Below are positions 27,171-35,889 of a stretch of DNA of 64,000 nt, piece after piece. Position 1 is the first letter of the stretch, and each line of letters begins with the position of its first letter. Position numbers and translations under genes: made by a program. The stretch lies in contig NZ_ATHQ01000001.1 in NCBI RefSeq assembly GCF_000523275.1, forward strand, positions 319,001 to 383,000, given 5' to 3'. Below the pieces are notes generated by a model. The model saw only the letters and a list, made by a program, of their open reading frames with translations, ran no database searches and was not told the DNA's origin. This DNA comes from Lebetimonas sp. JH292. GTDB lineage: Bacteria; Campylobacterota; Campylobacteria; Campylobacterales; Nautiliaceae.

Positions 27171-28431
27171 CTATTGCCTTGGCAATAAGTTCGACAGGAT
27201 GCATAAATTTTTTATTATCTCCCACTTTATCAAGATGTTCTGTTATCTGCATTCTGCATGCACTGCATTCCGCACTTACAATTTCGGCATCAACCTTTTT
27301 AATCATTTCGGCTTTTTTCAACCCTTCTTTTCTTGCTAAATGAAATTTTTCACTCTGAATTGTAATACCGCCAAATCCGCAGCACATATCCGGATTTTCC
27401 ATTTCATTTATTTGATAATTTTGACTTATAAGAGCTCTCGGTTCTTTTCTTATATTAAACACCTTACCGAAATGACACGCATCATGATATGTGATTTTTT
27501 CTTTTTCTTTTGGAAGTTTTGCAAGCCTTTCTTTTAAATCGGTATATTTATAAAACCATTCGGTGGTTCCAAAAATTTTGGATTTTATTTTTTTATGCCT
27601 TTCCAGCCACTCCGGCATATGGTATGTTATAAATTCTTCATAATCTTTTTTTAACATCGCAGTACATGTGGCTTCCGGGACAATAATTGCATCAACTTCA
27701 TCGATAAAACTTTCAAAATATGTAATATTATATTCTACAAGTTCTTTTACTGTTTTAAAATCACCCGTAAAATAAGCCGGTGCCCCGCAGCAAAGCTGCT
27801 TTTTAGGAATAAAAATATCAACATTCAAAAATTTAAGCACTTTTATCAGGGCATCGCCAACTTCGGTATAATTGTAATTAGCCATACATCCGATAAATAT
27901 AGCAACTTTTTTTTGAGGATTTTGTGTTTTTATCCTTTCTGGATATTTTTTTAAAAAAGGTTTTTTCTTAAAATAAGGGAGTAATCTTCCTTTATGTAAA
28001 AGAGGTATGGAAAAACGGGAGCGCATAGCATTTTTTTCTTGCTCGATCTTAAACCCACATGTCTGAAAATAAAAACCGAGCCTGCTTACCAAATCATAAG
28101 CCCATCTGTTTTTTAAAAGATAAAAAAATGCTCTTTTAAACCAGGCTATTCCAAATTTTTCGGCAATTTCGGCTCTAACATTTTCTATCATAAAATCGGT
28201 GGGAATAGAATTGGGGCATATTTCAACACACTGGTTACACAAAAAACAACTTTCAAAAATATCTTTTGCATTTTTATCAAGCTCAATTTCACCAACTTCG
28301 ACACCCTTCAAGAGATCCAAAAAACCCCTCGGAGATGTGGTTTCGTCAGGATTTATTCCATGAATTGTACATCCCGGAATACACTTTCCACATTTTATAC
28401 ACATATCCGAAAATTCACTGAATTTAAACAC
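27148..28431 (-). CDS. Iron-sulfur oxidoreductase with two CCG domains (GlpC/GlcF/HdrD-like)
   Basis: A 427-residue protein: N-terminal ferredoxin pair (CIKCGKCIPGC and CFLCNQCVEICPN), then two CCG domains (GCMANY...KKQLCCGAP and YHDACHFGKV...PDMCCGFGG). This layout is found in anaerobic glycerol-3-phosphate dehydrogenase subunit C, glycolate oxidase F and heterodisulfide reductase D. The flavoprotein partner is not next to it, so the substrate cannot be named. The C-terminal ENGENSE is supplied by a repeat array. Confidence 0.85.
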   Translation of the reverse strand: MFKFSEFSDMCIKCGKCIPGCTIHGINPDETTSPRGFLDLLKGVEVGEIELDKNAKDIFESCFLCNQCVEICPNSIPTDFMIENVRAEIAEKFGIAWFKRAFFYLLKNRWAYDLVSRLGFYFQTCGFKIEQEKNAMRSRFSIPLLHKGRLLPYFKKKPFLKKYPERIKTQNPQKKVAIFIGCMANYNYTEVGDALIKVLKFLNVDIFIPKKQLCCGAPAYFTGDFKTVKELVEYNITYFESFIDEVDAIIVPEATCTAMLKKDYEEFITYHMPEWLERHKKIKSKIFGTTEWFYKYTDLKERLAKLPKEKEKITYHDACHFGKVFNIRKEPRALISQNYQINEMENPDMCCGFGGITIQSEKFHLARKEGLKKAEMIKKVDAEIVSAECSACRMQITEHLDKVGDNKKFMHPVELIAKAIENGENSE

Positions 28432-28480
28432 CGCGTACCTTTTTTAATAGCAAAATATCAAAACAAAACTATTTTGTCAA

Positions 28481-28512
28481 TTTTCACAACTCACTACTCA
28501 CCATTTTCACTA
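28481..28512 (-). repeat. Heptamer repeat after fliY
   Basis: On the minus strand the array begins with the fliY stop (AATAGTGAAAATGGTGAGTA) and continues GTGAGTTGTGAAAATTG. It fills the 78-bp gap before the next gene together with an AT-rich run; nothing else is seen there. Confidence 0.7.
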
Positions 28513-29313
28513 TTTTTTAAGAGTATTGAGTCTCTCTTCTTTTGTCCCTATAGAAGTAATTTGAATTCCGAAGTTTCCGTCAACGATTACAACTTCTCCT
28601 TCACCTATTTTTTTATCCTCTATCAAAATTTCAAGCGGTTCGTTTGCAAGTTGATTAAGTTCAACGATTGAGCCTATATCCATAAAAACAACATCTTTTA
28701 AAAGCATAACCTTTGTTCCAATCCTCACACGAAGCTGTAATTTTACATCTAAAAGCATTTCCAAATTTTTAACTTCTGGAAGAGGCTTGGATTTATCTGT
28801 CTCTTTTTTTTCTTCAATATGTGTTTTTTTACCGCTGATAATAGAATATATTTTATCATCCAAAAGAATATGACACTCTTTTTTTATATCTTTTATAGAA
28901 CAATTTAAAACGATGTCATCTGCATAATCAAATTTTTCTTTTTCCTGATTAAAAGTAACATCTTTAATCTGAAATTTTAATTTAGGCAGATTTTCCTGTG
29001 CTTCAAGTGTTGTTGAAAGTGATCCGAATATATTGGATACAATTTCTTTTATAGCATCCAAATCGTCTTCATTCATTTCACTTTTCGCCTCTCCCTCACC
29101 CGCAAGCATTAAATCTCCAAGAATTGTGGCAATTTCCGGAGGTATAATAACCGCCAATTCACCTTCTTTGGACTGCAGGGTTATTTTTGCATAAGGAGGC
29201 TCAATATCTACTTTATGTTTTTCTTCTTTCAAAATTACATCAGGAGCTATTCCTATTAACCCCTCCACCACAGATTTTATTTCATTTATCAAAATATCTA
29301 TAAAATTATTCAT
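28510..29313 (-). CDS. fliY: Flagellar motor switch protein FliY
   Basis: A 267-residue protein with an N-terminal CheC/FliM-middle-like part (GLIGIAPDVIL) and a C-terminal FliN/SpoA domain (LLDVKLQLRVRIGTK, IVELNQLANEPLEILI). FliY is the phosphatase-type switch component found in epsilonproteobacteria next to FliM. It is the last gene of the fli/flh run and overlaps fliM by 8 bp. The stop codon is the first triplet of a repeat array. Confidence 0.92.
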   Translation of the reverse strand: MNNFIDILINEIKSVVEGLIGIAPDVILKEEKHKVDIEPPYAKITLQSKEGELAVIIPPEIATILGDLMLAGEGEAKSEMNEDDLDAIKEIVSNIFGSLSTTLEAQENLPKLKFQIKDVTFNQEKEKFDYADDIVLNCSIKDIKKECHILLDDKIYSIISGKKTHIEEKKETDKSKPLPEVKNLEMLLDVKLQLRVRIGTKVMLLKDVVFMDIGSIVELNQLANEPLEILIEDKKIGEGEVVIVDGNFGIQITSIGTKEERLNTLKK

Positions 29314-30379
29314 TTTTCTCCCCTGATGTTATATTTTCTATTTTTTCTTTTCTCATTTGTTCAAGTTTTTCCAAAATCTCTTTTACCTCATCATGCTCGG
29401 TTTTTAAAATGTGTTTGATTTTGATACTTCTTCTGTATCTGCTGACCCCAAAATCTGCAATAAATTTTTCTCTGCCGTCCACTTTAACAACAACTGTGTC
29501 ATCGGCCGGCCTATTTAGCTTTATTATATCACCGACTTCCAAATCAATAATTTCCTTCATACTCATATAAGCATATCCGAGTATTGCCTCGAGCTCTATT
29601 TTTGCCCCTCTTATAAGTGCTCTCAGTTCCTTATTTCTACTTTTTCTGCCTGTTGTCCCGCTTAGCATTAAATCTCTGTTTGCGAGTTTTGGAAGAAGCG
29701 ATTCAATAGAAATAACAGGATAACAAATATTCATCATTCCGCTTGTATGACCGATGACAATTTCCATAACAATCATAACAACAATTTCATTCTGAGCAAC
29801 AATCTGAACAACATTGGGACTTGATTCTTTTGCTTCTATTACCGGAAAAAGTTCCATTATAGGCGACCAGGCTTCTTTCATATTTTGTGTAATAACTCTC
29901 AAAATCTGGTCGAGTAGACTAAGTTCTATATCAGTAAATTCCCTGTTAGATTCATAAGAAGAACCCTCCCCGCCCAAAAGTCTGTCTATCATAGGAAAAA
30001 CAATTGAAGGGTTAATTTCAATTACACCTTTTCCATCAAGCGGTTTTAAAGAAAAAACATTAAAAGATGTCGGACTTGGCAGAGACATTAAAAATTCACC
30101 GTAAGTCATCTGGTCGACTGAATGAAGCTGAATTTCAACAATACTTCTCATAAGTGCGGAAATATCACTTGCAAGATTTCTGGCCATTTTGTCATGTATC
30201 GCCCTGAGAGAACGGAGCTGCTCTTTACTGACCCTGTTTGGCCTTTTAAAATCATATAAAGTAATTTGGCGCTGTTCTAGTATATCAGGAGCTTTTTCAA
30301 GCTCCTCAGGTGCTACGTTTTCTTCCTGAACAACTTCTAAAAGCGCATCAATTTCTTCTTGTGATAAAAGCTCAGCCAT
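29306..30379 (-). CDS. fliM: Flagellar motor switch protein FliM
   Basis: A 357-residue switch-ring protein. The N-terminal LLSQEEIDALLE is the CheY-P binding motif. The middle CheC-like domain (YGEFLMSLPSPTSFNVF, LDQILRVITQNM) and the C-terminal SpoA domain follow. Overlaps both neighbours by 8 bp (fliA upstream, fliY downstream), indicating one operon. Confidence 0.95.
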   Translation of the reverse strand: MAELLSQEEIDALLEVVQEENVAPEELEKAPDILEQRQITLYDFKRPNRVSKEQLRSLRAIHDKMARNLASDISALMRSIVEIQLHSVDQMTYGEFLMSLPSPTSFNVFSLKPLDGKGVIEINPSIVFPMIDRLLGGEGSSYESNREFTDIELSLLDQILRVITQNMKEAWSPIMELFPVIEAKESSPNVVQIVAQNEIVVMIVMEIVIGHTSGMMNICYPVISIESLLPKLANRDLMLSGTTGRKSRNKELRALIRGAKIELEAILGYAYMSMKEIIDLEVGDIIKLNRPADDTVVVKVDGREKFIADFGVSRYRRSIKIKHILKTEHDEVKEILEKLEQMRKEKIENITSGEKNE

Positions 30380-31049
30380 TTAATTTTTTCCTTATTTTTC
30401 TTATAGCATGTGAATGTATCTGGGAAATCCTGCTTTCGCTGACATTTAATATCTCACTTATTTCTCTTAATGAAAGCTCTTCAAAATAATAAAGTTGAAT
30501 CACAAGCTGTTCTTTTTCACCCAACTCTTTTAAAACTTTCTTAATTATATCAATTAATTCTTCCTCTTCAACTTTTTTAGAAATATTTTCAAAATAATTT
30601 AGCTGCTCTTCTATAGGAAAAACATTATATATTTCTCCCGCTTTTTTTGCTTTTTTTATTTTTTCTATATTTTCGTTTAAAACCTCGGCCAAATATTCGT
30701 CACTTGGGACAGTTCCGAATCTGGACATATAATCCTCCGTAATTTTATCAATTTCTTTTACAAGTTTCCTATCAGCCCTGCTTATGGTATCAAGACTTCT
30801 TAAAAAATCGAGCATTGCCCCATAAACCCTTTTTTGTGCATATCCCCAAAAATTATCATTCATTTTAGGGTCATATCTTTTTGATAATTTCACAAGTTCT
30901 TCAAGCCCGATTGAAACCAGATCATTAAAATCAATACTGCTTGGCAGTCTTTCTTTAAGTCTTGCCGCCATTGCCTTTACAGCGGGCATATAATTAACCG
31001 CCAGAGAATCCCTGTATTCTTTTAATGTCTGTTCGTAAGGATTACACAT
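30372..31049 (-). CDS. fliA: Flagellar sigma factor 28
   Basis: A 225-residue sigma-70 family factor that directs late flagellar genes. Region 2 (DFNDLVSIGLEEL, FWGYAQKRVYGAMLDFLR) and region 4 (LREISEILNVSESRISQIHS) are clear; the length is normal for FliA/RpoF. It overlaps fliM and the small upstream gene by 8 bp each. Confidence 0.95.
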   Translation of the reverse strand: MCNPYEQTLKEYRDSLAVNYMPAVKAMAARLKERLPSSIDFNDLVSIGLEELVKLSKRYDPKMNDNFWGYAQKRVYGAMLDFLRSLDTISRADRKLVKEIDKITEDYMSRFGTVPSDEYLAEVLNENIEKIKKAKKAGEIYNVFPIEEQLNYFENISKKVEEEELIDIIKKVLKELGEKEQLVIQLYYFEELSLREISEILNVSESRISQIHSHAIRKIRKKLNG

Positions 31050-31380
31050 GTTTCTTCTTTAGAATTTTTAGTTCTTCTTCTTCAAATTTTTTTAAAAATT
31101 TATAATTTTCATAAATAATATCCTCTTTTTTTTCAAGTTCTTTTATCTGGGAATTAACAATTTTTTCTATTTCGTTTTTATTAAAAATAATATATTTTGA
31201 AAGCATTGTATATTTGATAAAAAAAGAAACACTTGCCAAAGAAAGAATATAAAAAGCAGATGTTGTGATAATCACAAACCAAAAAAAATTATATACATCA
31301 AAATTTTTCAATATTCCAAATATTACAGCAATAAAAAAACCGCTTACAGTAGAAAAATAGATAAAATTTTCCGCCTTCAT
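31042..31380 (-). CDS. Small membrane protein of the flagellar operon (Cj0062c position)
   Basis: A 112-residue protein with two membrane helices (about residues 5-23 and 28-50) and a charged cytoplasmic coiled tail. In Campylobacter a small integral membrane protein of unknown function occupies the same place between flhG and fliA. The gene overlaps fliA by 8 bp. Function unknown. Confidence 0.75.
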   Translation of the reverse strand: MKAENFIYFSTVSGFFIAVIFGILKNFDVYNFFWFVIITTSAFYILSLASVSFFIKYTMLSKYIIFNKNEIEKIVNSQIKELEKKEDIIYENYKFLKKFEEEELKILKKKHV

Positions 31381-31389
31381 TTATTTCCT

Positions 31390-32256
31390 TTAAAACTGAG
31401 AAAATATCTTTTTAAAAAATCTTCCGATTCCTTTATTTTCAGTTTTAAGCACTTTTCGTTCCGAAATTTTTGCTATTTTTTTTGCAATATTATATATCTG
31501 TTCGCTGGAAAACGAATAAGGCTCCTGCTTTGTAAAAAGAGCCCTGTTTATAGAACAGTTGGTAATTATTTTATCTTTTTTTAAATATCCTATCATTTGA
31601 AGTCTTAAATCTTTTTTTAAATTATGTTTAGCCACATTGTTTATTTTTGAAAATATATTAATTGCTTCTTTTTCGCTGTTAACCTCATTTAAAAACATAA
31701 AAATTTTATCTTTTCTTTCACTGATTAATTTAATCATGGCATATGCATCAGTAATGGCGGCAGGTTCAGGTACCGTAACTACAATAATATCATCGCTTGC
31801 CTCAAGAAATATTTGAACTTTTTTATCTATTCCCGCACCCGTATCAATAATAAAAAAATCGTAACTATCTAATATTTCAAATTCCGAGAAAAATTTACTG
31901 AGGGTAACTTCATCTGCAAAATCCATTATTTCTTCACCGCTTTTTCCCGGGATTAAAATAAAATCCTTTTCTATTTCAACAATAATATCTTTTAAGGAGC
32001 ATTCGTTTTTAAGTACATTATATATGTTTTTATCACTTTTAACTTTTAATATTACATCCAGATTAGCTAAGCCTATATCAGCATCAAAAAGAGCAACTTT
32101 AAACCCCAATTTATGCAGGGCATAACCCAAATTTGCCGTAATTGTACTTTTCCCCACACCTCCTTTTCCACTGGTTATCGCTATAAAATGAACATTTGAG
32201 GATTTAGTATTTTTTTCTTGAACCAGTTCTTTGAGTTTATCGGCTTGAGTTTTCAA
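31390..32256 (-). CDS. flhG: Flagellar number regulator FlhG (MinD-like ATPase)
   Basis: A 288-residue ParA/MinD family ATPase with deviant Walker A GKGGVGKSTITANLG, switch region DADIGLANLD and DTGAGI. FlhG limits flagellar number and, in Campylobacterota, also affects division site placement. It overlaps flhF by 4 bp. The N-terminal residues before the ATPase lack a DQAxxLR-type activator helix in full, although QADKLKELV is similar. Confidence 0.94.
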   Translation of the reverse strand: MKTQADKLKELVQEKNTKSSNVHFIAITSGKGGVGKSTITANLGYALHKLGFKVALFDADIGLANLDVILKVKSDKNIYNVLKNECSLKDIIVEIEKDFILIPGKSGEEIMDFADEVTLSKFFSEFEILDSYDFFIIDTGAGIDKKVQIFLEASDDIIVVTVPEPAAITDAYAMIKLISERKDKIFMFLNEVNSEKEAINIFSKINNVAKHNLKKDLRLQMIGYLKKDKIITNCSINRALFTKQEPYSFSSEQIYNIAKKIAKISERKVLKTENKGIGRFFKKIFSQF

Positions 32257-33473
32257 TTAAACTCCTTATTTAAAATACCTTTAAGCAAATAATCGGCCTC
32301 GGCCTGTGTTAAATCATCCGGAACTTCCTGTCCTGTCGAAAAATAACTGACAGGTTTTTTTGTTTCAATTAAAAGAGAAAAAATATTTCCATAATTTTTT
32401 GTTTCATCAAGTTTGGTAAAAACAAGTGTGTCGATAGGCAAAATTGAAAAATTTTTATAAATATCCAGTAAATCATCATATTTAGTTACAGCTGAAAGAA
32501 CCAAATTTATATTAATTTCAGAAAACGTATCCACTTTTAAAAAATTTGATAATTTTTCGATTTTTTCTTTATCATGCTGGCTGCTTCCCACTGTGTCAAT
32601 TAATATATATTCATTATGCCGCAGACTTTCAAGTGCCAGTGAAAAATCGCTCGGGTCCACCACTGTTTCTATAGGAAGTCTCATCATTTTTGCATAAGTC
32701 ATTAATTGCTCAACTGCTCCTATTCTGTATGTGTCGAGTGTTATTATTCCAACTTTATGACGCTTGGAAAGTTTATAAGCGAATCTGGCGGCCAGTTTTG
32801 CAATAGTTGTGGTTTTACCAACCCCGGTAGGCCCCACGAACATCATTATTTTTTTATATGGAGGTGTAATTTCCCTTTCCATTCTTACAGGTATCATTTT
32901 TTTAAGAAGTGTATAAAAATATCTTTTTATCGTTTCAGAATTTTTTCTCATTTTTAAAGGCATATATTTTATTGTAAGTTTCATTATTTCGTCCAAATGT
33001 TTTTCATTAATTCCACTTGAACGGGAAAGTGCATATATTTCACTGAATTCGGGAGGCAACTGTAATTCATTTTTATTTGCAATTTCCCACATACTCGCTT
33101 GTAAAAATTTTAATGTGTCAGAAATTTTTGTAACCTGTTTTTTAAGTTCAATTATTTCGTCATTTTTTTTTGGCGTTAAATTCGGCTGATTTATAATTTC
33201 TTTATTTTCTTTTTTTGAGATAGAAGATATTTCTTTTGCAGCACTTGAAAGTTTTAACATAACCTCTTGTGTATGCGCTTTATCACTCATCGGTTTTCTG
33301 GGCATGATATTGGCTTCTTCAACAGCTACAACAATTTCATACAGACCCGGGCTTGTAAGGGTTTTTTTCTTAATTTCTTTGCTTGAAACAATTACAGCGT
33401 CATCCCCCACCTCTTCTTTTACTTTTTTCAAAGCCTCGGTATAACTTTCAGCCGTATATGTTTTTAACTTCAA
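32253..33473 (-). CDS. flhF: Signal-recognition-particle-like GTPase FlhF
   Basis: A 406-residue protein with an N-terminal basic B region, a central N domain and a C-terminal SRP-type GTPase G domain: GPTGVGKTTTIAKLAARF, DTYRIGAVEQL, DTVGSS and FTKLDET. FlhF sets the polar site of flagellum assembly. It lies 1 bp after folK and overlaps flhG by 4 bp. Confidence 0.95.
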   Translation of the reverse strand: MKLKTYTAESYTEALKKVKEEVGDDAVIVSSKEIKKKTLTSPGLYEIVVAVEEANIMPRKPMSDKAHTQEVMLKLSSAAKEISSISKKENKEIINQPNLTPKKNDEIIELKKQVTKISDTLKFLQASMWEIANKNELQLPPEFSEIYALSRSSGINEKHLDEIMKLTIKYMPLKMRKNSETIKRYFYTLLKKMIPVRMEREITPPYKKIMMFVGPTGVGKTTTIAKLAARFAYKLSKRHKVGIITLDTYRIGAVEQLMTYAKMMRLPIETVVDPSDFSLALESLRHNEYILIDTVGSSQHDKEKIEKLSNFLKVDTFSEININLVLSAVTKYDDLLDIYKNFSILPIDTLVFTKLDETKNYGNIFSLLIETKKPVSYFSTGQEVPDDLTQAEADYLLKGILNKEFN

Positions 33474-33474
33474 T

Positions 33475-33935
33475 TTAATCCTTTAAAATAAGTGGAATTA
33501 ACACCGAATCCCTTTTTTTGAAAAAAGGATGCGGTAAAATTAATTTTTTTGTATTAATTTTTATTTCATTAAATATAATTATATCCAAATCCAACGTTCT
33601 TGGTGCATTTTTAAATGTTCTAACTCTTCCAAATTTTTTTTCCACATATAATAAAAAATTTAAAAGCTCAATTGGAGAAAAATTTGTTTTTATTATCATA
33701 ATGGTATTATAAAAATCATTTTGAGCCAAATATCCAAAAGGGGGGTTTTTATAAATTATTGAAGTTTTTATAATATCTATTTTGGGATGATTTGATAAAA
33801 ACAGATAAAGTTTTTTGAATCTTCTTATACAGTTTCCGATATTACAGCCAATTCCAATTAAAGCAATATTTTTTTTATTGCTTTTTTTATAACTGTCCGG
33901 ATAAAATGTTATATGTATAATTTTTCTATTATCAC
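33475..33935 (-). CDS. folK: 2-amino-4-hydroxy-6-hydroxymethyldihydropteridine pyrophosphokinase, probable frameshift near the start
   Basis: FolK transfers pyrophosphate to 6-hydroxymethyl-dihydropterin in folate synthesis. The frame is open well upstream of the TTG at 33729: it reads NIALIGIGCNIGNCIRRFKK, then NPPFGYLAQNDFYN, then the signature APRTLDLDII. No start codon exists in that frame. A GTG at 33935, 10 bp after AAGGA, joins it if one A is added to the A5 run at 33921-33925. The repaired length is about 154 residues, normal for FolK. The shift is inferred. Confidence 0.8.
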
Positions 33936-33954
33936 TAAATTTAAATCCTTACAT

Positions 33955-34080
33955 TCATTCTTAATTTTCCATTTTTAATTTTCCATTATTCACCGTGGCC
34001 GCTTTTGATAGCCAGGTAAGCTTAATTCGCTTTGCTCATTTGCGCTCATTTTCCGTTCTCCATTTTACATTTTTCATTTT
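33955..34080 (-). repeat. Intergenic repeat module also present inside ftsK
   Basis: The gap between folK and the 54-residue gene has no gene. On the minus strand it holds a 42-bp stretch (34012-34053) with core GAGCAAAGCGAATTAAGC. A copy with three mismatches lies within ftsK at 39457-39498. It is followed by an imperfect hairpin (GGCTATCAAAAGCGGCC) and by tandem GGAAAATTAAAAATGG units. Confidence 0.75.
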
Positions 34081-34084
34081 TAAC

Positions 34085-34249
34085 TTATTTAGGCATTCCC
34101 CTCCCTGCAATATATCCGTATATTCTTCTTATTATTCTTTTGATGACAGGAGTAAAATCTCCTTTTTTTATAGCTCTTTTTATTGCGTTAATATCGCCTA
34201 AATATTTAGCTGTTTTATAAAGAATACTTCTAATTTTACCAATGCTCAT
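34085..34249 (-). CDS. Small basic conserved protein, 54 residues
   Basis: ATG at 34249 with a strong SD (GGAGGGGG) 4 bp upstream. The protein begins MSIGKIRSILYKTAKYLGD and continues NAIKRAIKKGDFTPVIKRI; it is lysine/arginine-rich and helical. Its pattern, K-T-A-x-x-L-G-D-x-N-A followed by a basic tail, matches a small conserved family of unknown function found in many bacteria, as far as I can recall. Nucleic-acid binding is possible given the charge, but this is a guess. Confidence 0.65.
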   Translation of the reverse strand: MSIGKIRSILYKTAKYLGDINAIKRAIKKGDFTPVIKRIIRRIYGYIAGRGMPK

Positions 34250-34287
34250 TTCCCCCTCCTTTTTTAATACAATCCACTATTTATAAT

Positions 34288-35304
34288 TTACACATTTTCG
34301 CTTAACACCTTGGTTTTACCGTTATAATCAATCATAACCATATCCTCTATTCTTACACCAAATTCATTTGGCAGATATATGCCCGGCTCTATTGTAAAAA
34401 CCATACCTTCTTGAATAATTATATCATTTCTTGAATTAACAAAAGGCCATTCGTGAATATCAAGCCCTACCCCATGCCCAAGGGAATGGACAAAATATTT
34501 CCCGTATCCGGCATCTTCTATAATTTTTCTGGCTGTTTTATCAAGAGTGGAAATTCTTTCGCCTACTTTTACGGTTTTAATAGCTTTTTCCTGAGCTTTT
34601 AAAACAATATCATATATTTTTTGCATTTTTCGGTTTTTAAATTTTTGAAATTTACCCATCGATATATTCTTATTTATTGAAACGGTTCTTGTTCTGTCAG
34701 AACAGTATCTTTTATATTTGATTCCCGCATCAAGTAAAAGCAAATCATTTTTTTTAAGTTTTTTATTTGTAAGTTTTGCATGGGGTTTTGCGGCATTTTC
34801 ATTAATTGCCACTATCGGAGCAAAACTGAGTTCTCTTTTTCCCCTACAGGTTAGTTTTTCTTTAAATCTGTATGAAAGTTCATATTCATCGATACCGCTT
34901 TCAATTGCTTTAGAAAATTCATCAAAAGCTTTTGCACCAAGTTTCGCTGCTTTTTTAATTATTTCAAGTTCATTTTGTTTTTTTATCATTCTCTTTTTAT
35001 GTGAATAATTTTTATCATTTTTAAGTTTCACAGCTGCTGATAAATAATCATATTCTTCTTTTGACCAGTTAAGCGGGTCGATAATTAGTTTTTTAACCCT
35101 TTTTTTAAGAATAATTTCTCTTGCTTTTTTTATTAAATTTCTCTCTTCAATAACTTCGGCTTTTGCTTTTTTGGCCTCAAGGGTATATCTCCCGTCTGTT
35201 ATTAAATATTTTTCTCCGTCAAGTGAAAGTAAAATGCAGTTATCGTTTGAATAACCGCATTCATAATAAATTTCGTTTTCTTTATTTAATATAAAATTTT
35301 CCAT
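34288..35304 (-). CDS. pepP: M24 family Xaa-Pro aminopeptidase
   Basis: A 338-residue metallopeptidase removing N-terminal residues before proline. The dimetal ligands are present: LLLDAGIKY, SDRTRTVS, HSLGHGVGLDIHEWP, FTIEPGIY and GVRIEDMVM. The start is put at the ATG at 35304; the GTG at 35313 lies in the repeat and adds only three residues. The 12-bp gap from the aroQ stop consists wholly of repeat sequence, which also provides the GGTGA in the SD position. Confidence 0.9.
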   Translation of the reverse strand: MENFILNKENEIYYECGYSNDNCILLSLDGEKYLITDGRYTLEAKKAKAEVIEERNLIKKAREIILKKRVKKLIIDPLNWSKEEYDYLSAAVKLKNDKNYSHKKRMIKKQNELEIIKKAAKLGAKAFDEFSKAIESGIDEYELSYRFKEKLTCRGKRELSFAPIVAINENAAKPHAKLTNKKLKKNDLLLLDAGIKYKRYCSDRTRTVSINKNISMGKFQKFKNRKMQKIYDIVLKAQEKAIKTVKVGERISTLDKTARKIIEDAGYGKYFVHSLGHGVGLDIHEWPFVNSRNDIIIQEGMVFTIEPGIYLPNEFGVRIEDMVMIDYNGKTKVLSENV

Positions 35305-35340
35305 TTTCACCACTCACTACTCACCATTTTCACTACTTAC
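35302..35340 (-). repeat. Heptamer repeat covering the aroQ-pepP junction
   Basis: Minus strand GTAAGTAGTGAAAATGGTGA, then GTAGTGAGTGGTGAAAATGG. The first part encodes the aroQ C-terminus VSSENGE and its TAG stop. The last part runs into the pepP ATG. Confidence 0.75.
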
Positions 35341-35814
35341 TTTTTTTTGCGCTTCTTTTGCCATTTTAATTTCATTTAAAATCTGCATCATTGCAAGCAA
35401 GCCTAAATGATAACTAAAAGGTCCGAACCCGCTTACCGTTCCGGCTGCAACATCCGAAATAAGGGATTTTTTTCTAAAATCTTCTCTTGATTGAATGTTG
35501 CTCATATGAATCTCAATCACGGGTATAGGAATATTTCTAAGGGCACTGACGGCATCTCTTATTGCAATTGAATAATGAGTTAAAGCGGCTGGATTAATTA
35601 TAATCCCGTCTGTTTTGTCACTAACAGATTCCTGAATTGAATCCACAATATCACCTTCGTGATTTGATTGATAAAATTCAATTTCAAATCCGTTTTGTTT
35701 GGCTACAACCTCCATATTTTTATTGATGTCTTCAAGTTTCATAGACCCGTAAATATTTACTTCCCTGATTCCCAACATATTCATATTCGGTCCGTGTATT
35801 ACTTTAATTTTCAT
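35317..35814 (-). CDS. aroQ: Type II 3-dehydroquinate dehydratase
   Basis: A 165-residue enzyme of the shikimate pathway. Motifs: [16 protein letters not shown] with the catalytic Tyr region, [16 protein letters not shown] and [15 protein letters not shown]. Its core is normal, but the C-terminal tail VSSENGE and the stop come from a repeat array. SD AAAGGAG. In Campylobacter aroQ also stands next to folK and the amidohydrolase gene, here divergent at 35890. Confidence 0.94.
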   Translation of the reverse strand: MKIKVIHGPNMNMLGIREVNIYGSMKLEDINKNMEVVAKQNGFEIEFYQSNHEGDIVDSIQESVSDKTDGIIINPAALTHYSIAIRDAVSALRNIPIPVIEIHMSNIQSREDFRKKSLISDVAAGTVSGFGPFSYHLGLLAMMQILNEIKMAKEAQKKVSSENGE

Positions 35815-35889
35815 AAAATCTCCTTTTTTATTGTAATTATATTAAAATTTGGCATATAATTTGCTTTAACTTAATAAAAAGGAACAATT

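Noticed and set aside
33729-33935. folK as a truncated gene starting at the TTG at 33729
   Set aside because: Upstream sequence in the same frame clearly encodes the FolK N-terminus (LIGIGCNIGN).
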